The notes under the pieces are model-generated. The model saw nothing but the letters and a program-made list of their open reading frames with translations. It ran no database searches and was not told where the DNA came from. A program made the translations under genes and the position numbers. A stretch of DNA of 6,507 nt, taken from contig JBKJQB010000118.1 in assembly GCA_046594105.1 (NCBI GenBank), positions 1 to 6,507 of the forward strand, read 5' to 3'. Numbering within the stretch: the stretch's first letter is position 1; the number at the start of each line of letters is the position of its first letter. The DNA comes from JBDSGC01 sp046594105. GTDB lineage: Bacteria > Acidobacteriota > Thermoanaerobaculia > Gp7-AA8. Positions 4,923 to 6,507 of this stretch are shown piece by piece.

Positions 4923-6133
4923 CGGTTGCCTCTCTCCAGTCTCAGAGCGATCGAAGCAGCGTGTTCGGGAAGACCTTCGAAGCGCGCCAGCCGCTCGGCC
5001 GCCGGACCGATCCGCTGCAGGTCGTCGTCGCTGAGGGTGACAATGTTGGAGCGCTTCACGAAGTCGTAGACGCCCAGGGGGGAGAAAAAGCGGGCGCTGC
5101 CACCGGTGGGAAGCACGTGATTGGAGCCGATCAAATAGTCGCCCGCCGCAGCGGCCGAGGCCGGACCGCAGTAGATGGCCCCGCAGTTCTCCGCGCGGTT
5201 GCCCACGGCGGCTGCGTCGCGGGTGTGAACGGAAAGATGTTCCGGCGCGATGCGGGCGGCGATCTCCAGCGCCTGGTCCACCGACTCGACCACCAGGGCG
5301 ATCACCCGCTCGGGCATGGCCGCCGCGAGTTGCGGCGAGGTGGTCAGGCAGATCACCGCCGAATCGGGCCCATGCTCGGCCTGCCCCATGAGGTCGGCGG
5401 CCACCAGGCTGGCGTCCGCTCCGTCGTCCGCGATGACCACCAGCTCAGTCGGTCCGGCGGTCATGTCGATGCCGACCGTTCCGATCAGCCGGGCCTTGGC
5501 CGCGGTGACGTACGCGTTGCCCGGCCCCACGATCTTGTCGACGCGCTCCAGCGACTGAGTGCCCAGGGCCATGGCGGCGATGGCGGCGGCACCGCCGGAG
5601 CGATAGATCTCCCGGACACCGAGGCGGTTGCAGACGTAGTGAAGCTCGTCACGGGCGGCCGCCGTGGCTGTCGTGGCGGCGACGATTTCTTTGACCCCCG
5701 CCAGCCGGGCCGGAACGGCGGTCATGATCAGCGTCGAGAGATAGACCGCGCGGCCGCCCGGCACATACACGCCCACGCGGCGGAGAGGAGTGACGCGATG
5801 GGCGATCACGCTGCTGCCTTCTCGCCATTCGTAGGACGGGGGGAGCTGCTGCGAATGAAACGACTCGACGCGCTCGATGGCCAGGTCGATCGCCGCAGCC
5901 ATCTCCCGATCGATGGTCACCTTGCGCGGCTCGATGCGGATATCCGTGGCCTCGAGGGAGACGCCGTCGAAGCGCGCGATCTGTTCCGCCACGTACGCGT
6001 CGCCGCGCGTGCGCACGGCGGCGATGGCTTCGTCGGCCACTAGAAAGGCCCGCTCATTGCGCGCGTCGTGGCTGGCCTCGATGGTTCGCAGCGCCTCGTC
6101 GGCTTCGGGTGTTCCCGCCTTCAGAATCGGCAT
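4919..6133 (-). CDS. hisD: Histidinol dehydrogenase HisD
   Basis: HisD is a Zn-dependent enzyme that oxidises L-histidinol to L-histidinal and then to L-histidine with two NAD+, the last two steps of the pathway. The 404-residue protein carries the family signatures: RVGVYVPGGRAVYLSTLIMT (about residues 119-138), VDKIVGPGNAYVTAAK (198-213), and GQAEHGPDS (250-258). Expected zinc ligands are Gln251, His254, Asp332 (GDYLIGSNHVLPT) and His391 (EGLPEHAAS). The catalytic Glu-His pair is 298-299 (APEHL). The start is supported by AAGGA at 6141-6145, 7 nt before the ATG and inside the end of hisG. The TGA overlaps the hisC ATG as ATGA, implying translational coupling. The protein is shorter than the roughly 430 residues usual for the family. 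Most of the difference is between EHGPDS and APEHL, where about 20 residues are missing relative to the E. coli enzyme as I recall it. All ligand and catalytic positions remain. Confidence 0.97.
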   Translation of the reverse strand: MPILKAGTPEADEALRTIEASHDARNERAFLVADEAIAAVRTRGDAYVAEQIARFDGVSLEATDIRIEPRKVTIDREMAAAIDLAIERVESFHSQQLPPSYEWREGSSVIAHRVTPLRRVGVYVPGGRAVYLSTLIMTAVPARLAGVKEIVAATTATAAARDELHYVCNRLGVREIYRSGGAAAIAAMALGTQSLERVDKIVGPGNAYVTAAKARLIGTVGIDMTAGPTELVVIADDGADASLVAADLMGQAEHGPDSAVICLTTSPQLAAAMPERVIALVVESVDQALEIAARIAPEHLSVHTRDAAAVGNRAENCGAIYCGPASAAAAGDYLIGSNHVLPTGGSARFFSPLGVYDFVKRSNIVTLSDDDLQRIGPAAERLARFEGLPEHAASIALRLERGNR

Positions 6134-6135
6134 GA

Positions 6136-6507
6136 TCAGTTCCTTTTCTCCGCAGCAGAGGTGGCCACGCTCTCCGCCTCCTGCGGCAGTGCAGGACCGG
6201 CGTGCGGAGATCCCACGGCCGCGGCCACCCGGGCGATGAGGTCGCGGATGGTCTTCGGCTCGGTGCGGTAGACGTTCTTGCCGACGATGAGACGGGGTGA
6301 GATCTCCGCCACCACGTCCTGGATGACGAGGTTGTGCACGCGTACGGTCTCGCCGGTCTCCACCAGGTCGATGACGTGCGACGTCAGGTGAAGAACCGCA
6401 GCCAGCTCGACCGAGCCGCTGAGCGGAACGATCTCGCCACGCAATCCACGGCTCTCCAGGTAGTGGCGGGCGATGCGCGGGTATTTGGTGGCAATCTTTG
6501 AGGTGAC
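6136..6507 (-). CDS. hisG: ATP phosphoribosyltransferase HisG, C-terminal part (5' end outside window)
   Basis: HisG condenses ATP with PRPP, the first committed and feedback-controlled step of histidine synthesis, in the cytoplasm. Only the last 123 codons are present and the frame is open to the window edge. The visible start (VTSKIATKYPRIARHYLESRG) matches the RVATKYPxxAR segment of the family. It is followed by SGSVELAAVLHLTSHVIDLV and then the phosphate-binding loop DLVETGETVR, with ISPRLIVGKNVY near the end. After this conserved block there is only an Ala/Glu-rich tail of about 30 residues, with no room for the roughly 80-residue C-terminal ACT-like domain of long HisG. This is therefore probably the short form, which in known organisms works in a complex with HisZ; no hisZ lies in this window. 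The TGA stop is 2 nt before the hisD ATG, and the hisD SD sits inside the hisG 3' end. Confidence 0.95.
   Translation of the reverse strand, partial: VTSKIATKYPRIARHYLESRGLRGEIVPLSGSVELAAVLHLTSHVIDLVETGETVRVHNLVIQDVVAEISPRLIVGKNVYRTEPKTIRDLIARVAAAVGSPHAGPALPQEAESVATSAAEKRN

Noticed and set aside
3156..5069. A 637-codon open frame on the plus strand opposite hisC, hisB and the end of hisD
   Set aside because: It is antisense to three genes with clear catalytic motifs. Its translation is rich in Gly, Asp, Arg and His with no recognisable domain, as expected for the complement of GC-rich coding DNA.

Overview
This window is the distal part of a compact, GC-rich bacterial histidine biosynthesis operon. 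It lies entirely on the minus strand and is read from base 6507 down to 421. Transcription order is hisG (3' part only), hisD, hisC, hisB, hisH, a fused hisA-hisF reading frame, and hisIE. The gene order is the classical hisGDCBHAFI order. The high GC content, a monofunctional HisB, a short-form HisG, and residue choices such as the N-terminal KLNQNESPFD motif of HisC suggest an Acidobacteriota-like or similar environmental GC-rich bacterium. That taxonomic guess is inference and is weak.

Layout, in transcription order: 6507-6136 holds the last 123 codons of hisG. hisD (6133-4919) follows after 2 nt. hisC (4922-3831) overlaps hisD by ATGA. hisB (3803-3210) follows after a 27-nt gap with a good Shine-Dalgarno (SD) sequence. 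A 61-nt gap containing a GC-rich inverted repeat precedes hisH (3148-2516). hisH overlaps hisA-F (2519-1008) by ATGA, and hisA-F overlaps hisIE (1011-421) by ATGA. The final 420 bases carry no gene. They hold two direct copies of a palindromic, MITE-like repeat with 20-bp terminal inverted repeats.

Together the genes cover every step from PRPP + ATP to histidine except histidinol-phosphate phosphatase: HisG (step 1), HisE and HisI (2, 3), HisA (4), HisF with HisH (5), HisB dehydratase (6), HisC (7) and HisD (last two oxidations). A phosphatase and a HisZ partner for the short HisG should be encoded elsewhere. The operon promoter and any attenuator lie outside the window, upstream of hisG.

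The most notable point is that hisA and hisF form one uninterrupted 503-codon frame. Two (beta/alpha)8 barrels catalysing consecutive steps are joined with almost no linker, and the catalytic residues of both are intact. The HisF partner, HisH, is itself odd: it has no visible SD, an altered N-terminal motif, and an in-frame triplicated 12-bp repeat encoding (R/P)VET.
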